Under the pieces are notes generated by a model. The model saw nothing but the letters and a program-made list of their open reading frames with translations. It searched no databases and was not told the origin of the DNA. The position numbers were made by a program, and so were the translations under genes. From the NCBI GenBank assembly GCA_038326165.1, contig JBBQJT010000008.1:1-64000 (forward strand): a DNA stretch of 64,000 nucleotides, written 5' to 3'. Positions within the stretch are counted from its first letter, which is position 1. Each line of letters opens with the position of its first letter. The stretch comes from JAEUUM01 sp038326165 (GTDB lineage: Bacteria > Bacteroidota > Bacteroidia > Chitinophagales > Saprospiraceae). Of the stretch, positions 49,391 to 58,307 are shown one piece after another.

Positions 49391-52110
49391 TAAGCGAAGG
49401 CTTCAACCAGAATTTCCAGTTGTTCCTGATCGTGCACCTTTTTAAACCCAGTTGCTGGGGATGCCGAGGCACTTCTTGCAACAATTCCCTTGAGGATGCT
49501 TCCAATATTCAATTTGACATGGCTTGCTGCCCCCATATTGATTGGCTCCTCTTGCACCCAGACCAACTCTGCATTCTTATATGCTGACAAAACAGATTTC
49601 AATTGAACTTCTGGAAAAGGATAAAGTTGTTCCAATCTCACAATTGCAATATTTTTAATATCTTTTTGATTGCGGTATTCCAATAAATCATAATAGACTT
49701 TGCCGCTACACATTACCACTTTTTTAACACGCACCTGATCAGTAAGGTTAATTTCAGGAATTACCTCCATAAACTTGGTGGAGCTCATAAAATCATGCTT
49801 TGATGAAACACATAACGGATGTCTTAGCAAAGATTTAGGTGACATAACTACCAAAGGAATTCTGAAATTCCACTCAAGTTGCCTGCGGATGACATGAAAA
49901 TAATTAGCAGGACTTGTTATGTTGACAACGCAAATATTGTTTTCAGAGCAGTTTTGTAGCCAACGTTCCAATCTGGCACTTGAATGCTCGGGACCTTGAC
50001 CTTCATATCCATGAGGAAGCAGTAAAACCATCCCATTCATTCGTTGCCATTTGCTTCGACCAGTTGTTATAAATTGATCAACTATTGTTTGAGCGCCATT
50101 GAAGAAATCACCAAACTGAGCCTCCCAAATCACTAAATGATCAGGAGAAGACAAGGCATAACCATACTCAAATCCAAGAACACCATACTCAGATAATAAG
50201 GAATTGTAGATCATAAACTGACCTTGATGGCCGTTCATACCATCCAATCGATTGTATTCTTCATTTGTTTCTGTATCAAAAAACACAGCATGTCGGTGTG
50301 AAAAAGTTCCTCTTTTAATATCTTGTCCACTCATCCGAACATTCTTACCAGACAATAAAATGGAACCATAGGCCATCAGCTCACCCATTGCCCAATCAAA
50401 TTTATCTTTAGATACCAGGTCCATTTTTGATTTTAGAAGTTTGGCTGCTTTGGGAAGAATGTTGAAACCATTAGGAGGGGTTTTCAATAAATGATCAACC
50501 AGCACATTAAATACTTCAGGTTTTATTCCAGTATTTGGAGAAGTCTGAAAATATTGATCCTTAATTTCCTTAGAAAGGCTTCTCCATGAAATTTCAGGTT
50601 CTTGGTACTGATATGGCAGGGCATTTTGTTTTACAAGATCCAATCTTTGTTGCAACTCATTCCAAAAAGACTTTTCCATTTCTTCTGCCACTTCCTTATC
50701 TAAAGCTCCGCTAGCATTCAATTGAGCTACATATAATTCACGTGGATTGGCATGATTGGCTATAAGTTTGTACATTTCTGGTTGTGTAAATTGCGGGTCA
50801 TCACCTTCATTATGCCCATGCCTACGGTAACAAACCATATCAATAAACACATCACTATTGAACTCTTGGCGGTATTCTGTAGCCAATTCAACAGCAAAAA
50901 CTACTGCTTCAGGATCATCTCCATTTACGTGAAATACAGGTGCTTGAATAAGCTGTGCAACTCCAGTTGAGTAAGTGGAAGTACGTGCATCATCAAAATC
51001 CGTCGTAAAACCAATTTGGTTATTGATAACAAAATGGATTGTTCCTCCTACGTAATAGCCCTTTAGCTGGCTCATCTGGGCTATTTCATAGATGATACCC
51101 TGACCGGCTACTGCTGCATCACCATGAATCAATATGGGTAATATTTTATCATAATCGCTACCATACAACATATCCGCTTTGGCTCTTGAAAATCCAAGAA
51201 CCACAGGATCTACAGCTTCCAGATGAGAAGGATTAGGAGCAAGTTTCAGATGAATGGTTTTGCCATTAGCGGCTTCAACTTGTGATGAAAAACCCAAGTG
51301 ATATTTTACGTCACCAGAACCATAAATTTCATCAGGAACTACCGTTCCTTCAAATTCATTGAAAACATTATCATAAGTTTTACCCATAATATTTACAAGC
51401 ACATTTAATCTTCCCCTGTGCGCCATTCCCATAACCACTTCTTCCACCCCGGATTCGGCAGCAAGATTAATAATTGCATCCAGAGCCGGAATAGTTGTTT
51501 CAGCGCCTTCAATTGAAAATCGCTTTTGTCCTATATATTTTTTATGAAGAAAAGCTTCAAACCCTACTGCACCATTAAGCTTTGACAAAATTCTTTTTTT
51601 CTTTTCTATTGAAAAATGGTAAGAATCAAGCGTTCGTTTTTCAATTTTATCTCTTAACCATCTCCTTTTGATTCTGTCAGTGATGTGTTTAAACTCAAAT
51701 CCAATGTGGCCACAATATATTTGTTCAAGTCTTTGAATAATTTGAGCCAAAGTAGCATTGGGCATACCTATTTCAATCCCAGCGGCAAACTGTTCATTCA
51801 AATCAGCTTCTGTCAAATTATAATCAGATAGACTTAAATTTGGTTGTCTGTCTTTTCTTTTTCTGATTGGATTCGTCTCTGAAAGCAAGTGGCCGCGGGT
51901 TCTGTACCCATGTATAATTCCTGCTACTGAGGATTCTTTGGGATTATTCGGGGAAACTACCTGAGCACCTCCTGAACGTCCTGCAAACTCAAATCCATCA
52001 AAAAATATCCGCCATCCTTGTTCAATAGAATTGGGATCCTTGATAAATTGTTGGTACAAAGCATCAACAAATTCAGGGTGCGCATTAAAAACGTATGAAT
52101 AATCTTTCAT
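49390..52110 (-). CDS. sucA: 2-oxoglutarate dehydrogenase E1 component
   Basis: Thiamine-diphosphate-dependent E1 of the 2-oxoglutarate dehydrogenase complex (TCA cycle). The 906-residue protein has the N-terminal E2-binding segment (PEFVDALYQQFIKDPNSIE), GAETTIPALDAIINLAAESG, MGMAHRGRLNVL, HGDAAVAGQGIIYE, the NNQIGFTTDFDDARTS region after the ThDP motif, and GHNEGDDPQFTQP. No lipoyl E2 gene (sucB) is in the window; instead aat follows with a one-base overlap. Minus-strand CATCTTTG at 52161-52168 is one base off the -7 consensus and may be its promoter. Confidence 0.97.
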   Translation of the reverse strand: MKDYSYVFNAHPEFVDALYQQFIKDPNSIEQGWRIFFDGFEFAGRSGGAQVVSPNNPKESSVAGIIHGYRTRGHLLSETNPIRKRKDRQPNLSLSDYNLTEADLNEQFAAGIEIGMPNATLAQIIQRLEQIYCGHIGFEFKHITDRIKRRWLRDKIEKRTLDSYHFSIEKKKRILSKLNGAVGFEAFLHKKYIGQKRFSIEGAETTIPALDAIINLAAESGVEEVVMGMAHRGRLNVLVNIMGKTYDNVFNEFEGTVVPDEIYGSGDVKYHLGFSSQVEAANGKTIHLKLAPNPSHLEAVDPVVLGFSRAKADMLYGSDYDKILPILIHGDAAVAGQGIIYEIAQMSQLKGYYVGGTIHFVINNQIGFTTDFDDARTSTYSTGVAQLIQAPVFHVNGDDPEAVVFAVELATEYRQEFNSDVFIDMVCYRRHGHNEGDDPQFTQPEMYKLIANHANPRELYVAQLNASGALDKEVAEEMEKSFWNELQQRLDLVKQNALPYQYQEPEISWRSLSKEIKDQYFQTSPNTGIKPEVFNVLVDHLLKTPPNGFNILPKAAKLLKSKMDLVSKDKFDWAMGELMAYGSILLSGKNVRMSGQDIKRGTFSHRHAVFFDTETNEEYNRLDGMNGHQGQFMIYNSLLSEYGVLGFEYGYALSSPDHLVIWEAQFGDFFNGAQTIVDQFITTGRSKWQRMNGMVLLLPHGYEGQGPEHSSARLERWLQNCSENNICVVNITSPANYFHVIRRQLEWNFRIPLVVMSPKSLLRHPLCVSSKHDFMSSTKFMEVIPEINLTDQVRVKKVVMCSGKVYYDLLEYRNQKDIKNIAIVRLEQLYPFPEVQLKSVLSAYKNAELVWVQEEPINMGAASHVKLNIGSILKGIVARSASASPATGFKKVHDQEQLEILVEAFA

Positions 52111-52258
52111 TATTTGTTTGACTTGAAATGGTTCTACGGCTTATTGTCTGGCACAAAGATGCGACTTCAATCAAACAAAAGAAAGCTTAGTTGTTTCATT
52201 TTAAATAAACAAAATAAAAAATAATTTGACATATAGTGGATAAATAGAGTAAAACTCT

Positions 52259-52266
52259 TATCTTTG
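52259..52266 (+). promoter_or_regulatory. Promoter -7 element of rpsT
   Basis: TATCTTTG followed by CG is a perfect match. The expected transcript starts near 52273, so the frame opening at TTG 52264 lies upstream of the RNA and the ATG at 52291 is the real start. Confidence 0.5.
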
Positions 52267-52290
52267 CGCTTCGAAATTTTAAAGAAACCA

Positions 52291-52542
52291 ATGGCACATC
52301 ATAAGTCATCTATCAAGAGAATCAGACAAGACGCTAGAAAACGTCTTGCGAATCGTTTTTTCAAGAAAACAGCTCGTACGGCTATAAAAGCGCTACGCGA
52401 ACTGACTGATAAAACTGAAGCAGAAAAATTTCTTCCAAGAGTTGCAAGCATGCTTGATCGATTGGCAAAGAAGAATACTATTCACAAGAACAAGGCAGCA
52501 AACTTAAAAAGTTCGTTGACCAAACATGTTAATGTATTATAA
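52291..52542 (+). CDS. rpsT: 30S ribosomal protein S20
   Basis: Small-subunit protein S20, which binds 16S rRNA. From the ATG the 83-residue product reads MAHHKSSIKRIRQDARKRLA, a typical S20 opening, and continues with the Lys/Arg-rich helices and the late KKNTIHKNKAANLKSSL. Longer frames starting at TTG 52264 are ruled out by the promoter position. A strong terminator follows, so it is monocistronic. Confidence 0.97.
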   Translation: MAHHKSSIKRIRQDARKRLANRFFKKTARTAIKALRELTDKTEAEKFLPRVASMLDRLAKKNTIHKNKAANLKSSLTKHVNVL

Positions 52543-52565
52543 TACTACTTTAACATTTTTTAAAG

Positions 52566-52597
52566 AAAGGGCTGGGGTTAATTCTCCAGCCCTTTTT
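52566..52597 (+). terminator. Intrinsic terminator after rpsT
   Basis: AAAGGGCTGG pairs with CCAGCCCTTT around a short loop, followed by T run. Confidence 0.92.
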
Positions 52598-52718
52598 ATT
52601 TTATTTCATGCTTCAAAATTATAAAAATTGAATTTCAAATGATTGATTAGTTTTCTAATTCTAATATTTTAATATCTTGCAGGTCTAAAGCTTTATTTTT
52701 AACAACTAACCAATTAAA

Positions 52719-54179
52719 ATGTCTAATTTATTTGCAAAGAAATCCCTTGCCTCTCTTTTGAGGGAAGCGTCGAGTGGGGAACAGAATTTAAAGAGAACGC
52801 TTGGAGCAGGTGCTCTAGTTGCTCTTGGTATTGGTGCAATTATCGGTGCCGGATTGTTTGTAAGAACTGCCGCGGCATCAGCAGAAGCTGCAGGTCCCGC
52901 AGTTACATTATCTTTTTTGGTTGCTGCAATTGGTTGTGCCTTTGCAGGACTTTGCTACGCCGAATTTGCAGCAATGATTCCTATAGCTGGTAGCGCATAT
53001 ACCTATGCTTATGCTACGATGGGCGAATTTGTGGCTTGGATTATAGGATGGGCCCTCATAATGGAATATGCTTTGGGAGCAGCAACTGTTTCAATAGCTT
53101 GGTCAGAGTATTTTAACAAACTACTTGGAGGAGTAGTCCCCTATGAATGGTGCCATTCGCCATTAGAGAGCATCACCAATGCATCTGGTGTCGTACAATC
53201 GGGTATCATGAACGCTCCAGCTTTAATAGTACTGCTTATTGTTACTTTATTATTGATTAGAGGCACACATGAGTCCGCAAAAGTTAACGCTGTAATTGTA
53301 TTTATCAAGGTTTCGATCGTTCTTGTATTTATTGTAATTGGATGGCAGTTTATCAATCCAGCCAACTATGAGCCATATATGATTCCCCAAGGAACTCTAG
53401 GTCATGAATCGTGGAATAAATGGGGATGGGGCGGTGTACTAGGAGGTGCTGCTATAGTTTTCTTCGCATTCATTGGTTTTGATGCTGTATCAACTGCGGC
53501 ACAGGAAGCTAAAAATCCCAGTAGGGATATGCCAATTGGCATTCTAGGCTCCCTAGCCGTTTGTACAGTACTTTATATTCTTTTTGCGCACGTATTAACA
53601 GGTGTTGCCAATTGGACTGAGTTCAAAACTGCTGGAAAAGAAGCCTCTGTAGCCTTTGCCATTGAAAAATATATGATTGGGTATCATTGGCTTGCAGTTG
53701 CAGTAACAGTTGCTATATTAGCAGGGTTTACTTCGGTTATACTTGTTATGCTTATGGGGCAATCTCGGGTTTTTTATTCCATGTCTAAAGATGGATTGAT
53801 CCCGAAGGTATTTTCTGAACTTCATCACAAGTATCATACGCCACACAAATCAAATTGGATCTTATTCTTTTTTGTCGGTGCATTTGCTGCTTTTGCTCCA
53901 GGTAGTTTAGCAGGGGATTTAACCTCGTTTGGAACTTTACTTGCATTTGCCTTGGTAAGTGCCGGAGTATTGATCATGCGAAAAGTAGAACCAGAACACA
54001 TTAGGCCATTCAAAACACCATTGGTTCCTTTGGTTCCAATACTAGGAATTGTAATTTGCTTGGGCATGATTTTAGCCCTTGACAAATTCACCCTATTGAC
54101 TGCATTTGCATGGATGTTAATAGGCTTGTTGGTGTACTTTGGCTTTGGCAGAAACCACAGTAAACTAGGAAATCAATAA
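52719..54179 (+). CDS. APC family amino acid permease (cationic amino acid transporter-like)
   Basis: A 486-residue inner-membrane protein with about twelve to fourteen helices. The APC signature lies in helix 1, LGIGAIIGAGLFVRTAAAS, followed by AGLCYAEFAAMIPIAGSAYT (helix 3 region), the long FFAFIGFDAVSTAAQEAKNP segment and late GQSRVFYSMSKDGLIP. These match the CAT/YfnA-like branch of the superfamily, which carries cationic or broad amino acids by proton symport. Specificity is not readable. Flanked by terminators on both sides, so expressed alone. Confidence 0.92.
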   Translation: MSNLFAKKSLASLLREASSGEQNLKRTLGAGALVALGIGAIIGAGLFVRTAAASAEAAGPAVTLSFLVAAIGCAFAGLCYAEFAAMIPIAGSAYTYAYATMGEFVAWIIGWALIMEYALGAATVSIAWSEYFNKLLGGVVPYEWCHSPLESITNASGVVQSGIMNAPALIVLLIVTLLLIRGTHESAKVNAVIVFIKVSIVLVFIVIGWQFINPANYEPYMIPQGTLGHESWNKWGWGGVLGGAAIVFFAFIGFDAVSTAAQEAKNPSRDMPIGILGSLAVCTVLYILFAHVLTGVANWTEFKTAGKEASVAFAIEKYMIGYHWLAVAVTVAILAGFTSVILVMLMGQSRVFYSMSKDGLIPKVFSELHHKYHTPHKSNWILFFFVGAFAAFAPGSLAGDLTSFGTLLAFALVSAGVLIMRKVEPEHIRPFKTPLVPLVPILGIVICLGMILALDKFTLLTAFAWMLIGLLVYFGFGRNHSKLGNQ

Positions 54180-54206
54180 CAGGATTTATCCAAAAGTCTA
54201 AAATAG

Positions 54207-54240
54207 AAAAGCCGAACTGAATACTCAGTCCGGCTTTTTT
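54207..54240. terminator. Bidirectional intrinsic terminator between permease and DUF937-like gene
   Basis: AAAAGCCGAACTGA pairs with TCAGTCCGGCTTTT (one mismatch) around ATAC, with T run on the plus strand and A run on the left. Serves both convergent genes. Confidence 0.85.
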
Positions 54241-54260
54241 ATTTTATCAAAACCAAAATA

Positions 54261-54812
54261 CTACTTGGCTATTAGTCCCTTCATCATTCCAAATACATCA
54301 TCCAAACCAAAGCCATCATCTTGTTTAGGCGCTACTTCAGCAGTCTTTTGACCACCCAATACTTGTCCAAGAATTCCGTTAAAATCCATACCTTCCAATT
54401 TGCCTCCTGATAGCATTCCCATCATATCATCCATATCAAAGCCTTTGTCCTGAGGATCGGCGGTTTTTGATGCAAATTTTTGCAGAACAATAGGTATTAA
54501 TGAGGAGACTATGCTGTTTGCAGCTACCCCTTTAACACCAAATTTACTCATCAATTGCTGTCCAACAGTATTCATTATCATGCCCATCATTGGATTACTT
54601 GGTGACAAACCGTTTGCTGTTGAGGCGCCTTGCGAAATCATTTGAAAAACATCCTTGATATTTCCCATACTGATCTGACTTTTTAAAATATCAAAAATTC
54701 CTGTTGCCGTTGTCTCAATTGCAGCATTGTTGTGTTCATTAGGAATTTCTGGGTTCTGAATAATTGCTTCACTAGCATTTTCTTTTACCAGTTGAAATAG
54801 TTGTTCTAACAT
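54261..54812 (-). CDS. DUF937-like/YidB-type small protein
   Basis: A 183-residue, Met/Gly-rich protein without signal peptide. The N-terminal half is helical (MLEQLFQLVKENASEAIIQN) and the middle VKGVAANSIVSSLIPIVLQKF resembles the DUF937/YidB pattern of short helices with Gly-rich joints. The C-terminal part repeats a short acidic unit: FDMDDMMGMLSGGK and FGLDDVFGMMKGL. Function unknown; the family match is by eye and moderate. It shares a terminator with the permease gene. Confidence 0.6.
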   Translation of the reverse strand: MLEQLFQLVKENASEAIIQNPEIPNEHNNAAIETTATGIFDILKSQISMGNIKDVFQMISQGASTANGLSPSNPMMGMIMNTVGQQLMSKFGVKGVAANSIVSSLIPIVLQKFASKTADPQDKGFDMDDMMGMLSGGKLEGMDFNGILGQVLGGQKTAEVAPKQDDGFGLDDVFGMMKGLIAK

Positions 54813-54839
54813 TTTTTAGATTTTTAGTTGTATTAATTG

Positions 54840-54911
54840 TAGTCCCGCCAGGAGTCGAACCTGAATCTAAAGTTTAGGAAACTTTTATTCTATCCATTGA
54901 ACTACAGGACC
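54840..54911 (-). tRNA. tRNA-Arg (anticodon CCT)
   Basis: A 72-base cloverleaf on the minus strand: acceptor GGTCCTG/CGGGACT (G1-U72 and U6-G67 wobble pairs), D arm GTTC/GAAT, anticodon stem AAAGT/ACTTT with loop TTCCTAA (anticodon CCT), T arm TCAGG/CCTGG with TTCGACT loop. Discriminator A; CCA not encoded. Confidence 0.93.
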
Positions 54912-55114
54912 AAAACCGGCATTGAGACGTAAAATTAAGTGCTTTTTAACGATTTGTAGCAGTAAAGAAATCATAATATTAAAAACAATTATAACTTCCT
55001 GATTTATAGCATCAAACGAAAAGATAATCTTACAGATTTTATGGTCTTGTCGCTTTAATTGTCAGATTCTGATTCAAAAACAAATATGACAGGGATACAT
55101 AATATTAATTTTTT

Positions 55115-55146
55115 TTTGATTCTAAAATAGATTTTACTTACCTTTG
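55115..55146 (+). promoter_or_regulatory. Promoter of tRNA-Ser(TGA)
   Basis: TTTG (55115-55118), a 20-base spacer and TACCTTTG (55139-55146) are an exact Bacteroidota promoter. The tRNA begins 18 bases downstream; the purB start lies 45 bases after the tRNA and may be served by the same promoter. Confidence 0.75.
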
Positions 55147-55164
55147 CGTCGCTTAATTAATAAA

Positions 55165-55251
55165 GGAGGAATGGCAGAGCGGTTGAATGCAGCGGTCTTG
55201 AAAACCGCCATACGTGTGAGCGTATCCGGGGTTCGAATCCCTGTTCCTCCG
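55165..55251 (+). tRNA. tRNA-Ser (anticodon TGA)
   Basis: An 87-base class II tRNA with acceptor GGAGGAA/TTCCTCC, anticodon stem GCGGT/ACCGC, loop CTTGAAA (anticodon TGA), a long variable arm (TACGTGTGAGCGTA) and T loop TTCGAAT. Discriminator G, the serine identity base. CCA not encoded. Confidence 0.97.
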
Positions 55252-55296
55252 CCTTATTAATTAAATCTTTTATTGAAAATTTCAATCCAAAAAGTT

Positions 55297-56631
55297 ATGC
55301 TGAACGCCATTTCCCCAATTGACGGACGTTACAGCCAAAAAACTCAAGTTCTCCAAGATTATTTTTCGGAATCTGCCCTTATTCGTTACCGTGTTAAGGT
55401 GGAAGTACTTTATTTGAAAGAATTACTGCTTCAATTGAATAGGAGTCCAAACAATGCAGAATTTGACTCTTGTATGGGCAAATTGTTAGACTTAGATGAT
55501 TCTGCAATAGAAAGGGTAAAAACGCTTGAATCAAGAACCAATCATGATGTCAAAGCTGTTGAATACTTGATTCGTGAAACAATGGATTCTCATGGCTTAT
55601 CCGAGCTGAATTCCTTTGTACATTTTGGATTGACTTCTCAAGACATTAACAACACTGCTTTTCCTCTGATGATCATGGAGGCGCATCAAAATGTACTCTA
55701 CCCTGCCCTGGATTCCATCATCAAACAAATGGATGATTTGGCTTTCCAATGGATACATATTCCTATGTTGGCCCGAACGCATGGCCAACCAGCCTCACCA
55801 ACAAGCTTGGGCAAGGAAATTCAGGTTTTTGTAGCAAGGCTCAACGGACAACTCGCGATTTTAAAATCAGTTGCCAACCGGGCTAAATTCGGTGGTGCTA
55901 CTGGCAATTTTAATGCACATATTGTGGCCTATCCAGATACCAATTGGTCTGAATTTGCAAATCGCTTTGTAAACGACATTTTAAAGCTAGAGAGAACCGA
56001 AATAACAACTCAAATAGAACCTTACGATCACCTTGCTGCGCAATGTCATGCATGGATGCGTATCAACACCATATTTATAGATTTCTGTCGGGATATCTGG
56101 ACATATGTTTCGATGGAGTATTTCAAGCAAAAGATCAAAGAAGGCGAAGTTGGATCGTCTGCCATGCCTCATAAAGTCAATCCCATTGATTTTGAAAATG
56201 CCGAAGGAAATTTGGGATTGGCCAATGCCATTCTTTCTCATCTTGCTGAAAAGTTGCCAATTTCCCGATTACAGCGTGATTTAACGGACAGCACTGTCCT
56301 GCGCAATATTGGCGTGCCTTATGCTCATATCCTTATTGCCATATCCAGCATTGAAAAAGGATTGGGAAAATTACTTTTAAATGAGCAAAGTATACACGAG
56401 GATTTGAACAATAATTGGGCGGTAATTGCTGAAGCTATTCAAACTATCCTGCGAAGAGAGGGGCAAGAAAATGCTTATGAATTATTAAAAGATTTTACCA
56501 GAAACCATCATAAAATGGATCAAAAGGCATTTGCCTTATTAATTGATCAATTAGCAGTTTCGGCACAAGTTAAGCAGGAATTGAACGCTTTAACACCTTT
56601 CAATTACATAGGCAACAGCTCAGCTATATAG
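55297..56631 (+). CDS. purB: Adenylosuccinate lyase
   Basis: Cleaves SAICAR and adenylosuccinate to release fumarate in purine synthesis. The ATG at 55297 gives MLNAISPIDGRYSQKTQVLQ, the standard opening; the TTG at 55273 is rejected. The 444-residue product shows the fumarase/aspartase superfamily blocks: ESRTNHDVKAVEYLIRE, THGQPASPTSLGKEI and the signature GSSAMPHKVNPIDFENAEGN with the mobile-loop serine. It lies 45 bases after tRNA-Ser and overlaps the convergent purM gene by 12 bases at the 3' end, so two purine genes face each other. Confidence 0.96.
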   Translation: MLNAISPIDGRYSQKTQVLQDYFSESALIRYRVKVEVLYLKELLLQLNRSPNNAEFDSCMGKLLDLDDSAIERVKTLESRTNHDVKAVEYLIRETMDSHGLSELNSFVHFGLTSQDINNTAFPLMIMEAHQNVLYPALDSIIKQMDDLAFQWIHIPMLARTHGQPASPTSLGKEIQVFVARLNGQLAILKSVANRAKFGGATGNFNAHIVAYPDTNWSEFANRFVNDILKLERTEITTQIEPYDHLAAQCHAWMRINTIFIDFCRDIWTYVSMEYFKQKIKEGEVGSSAMPHKVNPIDFENAEGNLGLANAILSHLAEKLPISRLQRDLTDSTVLRNIGVPYAHILIAISSIEKGLGKLLLNEQSIHEDLNNNWAVIAEAIQTILRREGQENAYELLKDFTRNHHKMDQKAFALLIDQLAVSAQVKQELNALTPFNYIGNSSAI

Positions 56632-57792
56632 ATAAGAACCATTTTTTGTAATAACTTGAACTTCAGCTTGTTGAGCATCTTCAACATGACCTATTACTTG
56701 AGCATGAATGTTAAATTTCTGTGCAATTTCAATCATCTCCGCTGCATGCTTGGTATTGATATATATCTCAAGCCTTTGGCCCATATTGAACACTTGATGT
56801 TGCTCCATTTCATTGGCGTCGGTAACGGAACCAATCAATTCAAAAACCGGAGGCACAGCAATCAAGTTATTCTTGACTACTCTTTTGTTGCCAATGAACT
56901 TCAATACTTTGGTCAAGCCGCCTCCACTGTTGTGAATGATTCCACTGATCTGAGATTTATATTTTGGCAAGATTTCAGCCAACAATGGCAGGTAACTTAA
57001 AGTAGGTGAAAGCAACAGATCTCCAACTTTATAATCCTGACCAGAATAATTTACCGTATCGGTCAAGCGATGTGGCCCACAATAAACAACTTCTGCTGAT
57101 AGGTTCGGATCTACTGATTCAGGATAATTCTCCATGTAATATTTGGACAAAACATCGTGTCTTGCGGAAGTCAGACCATTACAACCAATACCACTGTTGT
57201 ACTTATTGACGTAATTGGGTTGACCGTAGGATGCAAAACCCACAACCACATCCCCTGTTTGTATATCGTTGACAATCAAATCCGAACGTTTGATGCGCGC
57301 AAATGCGGAAATACCCACGTCAAGCGTACGCACTACATCTCCAACATCGGCTGTCTCTCCCCCACTGTGTTGTACGTTTACGCCAAAAGCAGACATGGTA
57401 TCTAAAAATTCTTGTGTGCCACTGATCAAAGCTTCCAGTACTTCTACTGAAATCAATTTCTTATTTCTTCCAATCGTGGACGAAATGATGATATTGTCTG
57501 TACAGCCGACGCATGCCAAATCATCCAAATTCATCACCAAGGCATCAATTGCCAGATCCTTCCAAATGGATAAATCGCCAGTTTCACGCCAGTACAGATA
57601 GGCCAACACGCTTTTTGTTCCAGCGGTGTCTGCGTGCATGATATTGCACCAATCAGGATCACCTGCTGCAAAATCAGGTAATATTTTACAAAAAGCTTTG
57701 GGAAACAATCCTTTGCTCATAGAGGAAATTGCCTTGTGAACATCAGATTTAGAGGCTGAAACGCCGCGTTTATCGTATAAATTCTCTTGCAT
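56620..57792 (-). CDS. purM: Phosphoribosylformylglycinamidine cyclo-ligase (AIR synthase)
   Basis: Closes the imidazole ring of FGAM to AIR with ATP. The 390-residue protein has the PurM fold marks: YDKRGVSASKSDVH opening, HADTAGTKSVLAYLY, ALVMNLDDLACVG (metal and ATP site), SGGETADVGDVV and the late HNSGGGLTKV. It is longer than the enterobacterial enzyme (about 345 residues) and diverged, as in other Bacteroidota. It lies 8 bases after the DUF6438 gene, which is 3 bases after yidC, so the three form a probable operon. Confidence 0.9.
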   Translation of the reverse strand: MQENLYDKRGVSASKSDVHKAISSMSKGLFPKAFCKILPDFAAGDPDWCNIMHADTAGTKSVLAYLYWRETGDLSIWKDLAIDALVMNLDDLACVGCTDNIIISSTIGRNKKLISVEVLEALISGTQEFLDTMSAFGVNVQHSGGETADVGDVVRTLDVGISAFARIKRSDLIVNDIQTGDVVVGFASYGQPNYVNKYNSGIGCNGLTSARHDVLSKYYMENYPESVDPNLSAEVVYCGPHRLTDTVNYSGQDYKVGDLLLSPTLSYLPLLAEILPKYKSQISGIIHNSGGGLTKVLKFIGNKRVVKNNLIAVPPVFELIGSVTDANEMEQHQVFNMGQRLEIYINTKHAAEMIEIAQKFNIHAQVIGHVEDAQQAEVQVITKNGSYLYS

Positions 57793-57800
57793 TAGACCGA

Positions 57801-58304
57801 TTACTTAGTTTCATTCACGTTTAATTCAAACAATTCATTGGTTAAGTCATCAATGAATTTATGAAATTCCTTCAATTCTTTAGGCGTTCGCATCTTTTCT
57901 TTGACCACCTTAACTTGATCTTTTACTTTCAGTTCTACCGTTGTTACCGGTGCATCCTGTATTTCACGAAATTCGTCTGGATAATAGTCATTCATATCCC
58001 AAACTTTCAATTCATTGGCTTTTCGAATAATTGAATTGATTTGAGCAATTGTAGCTTGTGCAGTAAATTCACCAGTTTTGGGTACGTGGTTCATTCCCTT
58101 GTAGATAACAGTGCCATTTGACATGAAACTCACATCATAAATAGGACACTTGCCAAAACAACCACCACGCTTCAATTTGCAAATAGCAATTGGTTTTTCA
58201 GGCGTTTCATACAAAGGAAATTCTTCCTTAGCCGGAACATTTTTCTTTTGGCATGAAATCAATATCAATGTTAAAGAAACCAAACTGATGAATAGAATTC
58301 GCAT
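57801..58304 (-). CDS. DUF6438 domain lipoprotein
   Basis: A 167-residue protein with a lipoprotein signal (LTLILISCQKK, lipobox cysteine near residue 18). The DUF6438 core reads KRGGCFGKCPIYDVSFMSNG followed by VIYKGMNHVPKTGEF. Two cysteines in the CFGKC motif may bind metal or form a disulfide; no function is known. It sits in a tight leftward unit between yidC and purM. Confidence 0.8.
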   Translation of the reverse strand: MRILFISLVSLTLILISCQKKNVPAKEEFPLYETPEKPIAICKLKRGGCFGKCPIYDVSFMSNGTVIYKGMNHVPKTGEFTAQATIAQINSIIRKANELKVWDMNDYYPDEFREIQDAPVTTVELKVKDQVKVVKEKMRTPKELKEFHKFIDDLTNELFELNVNETK

Positions 58305-58307
58305 AGT

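Noticed and set aside
57269..57601. 110-codon open frame antisense to purM
   Set aside because: Contained in purM with no independent signal or start context.
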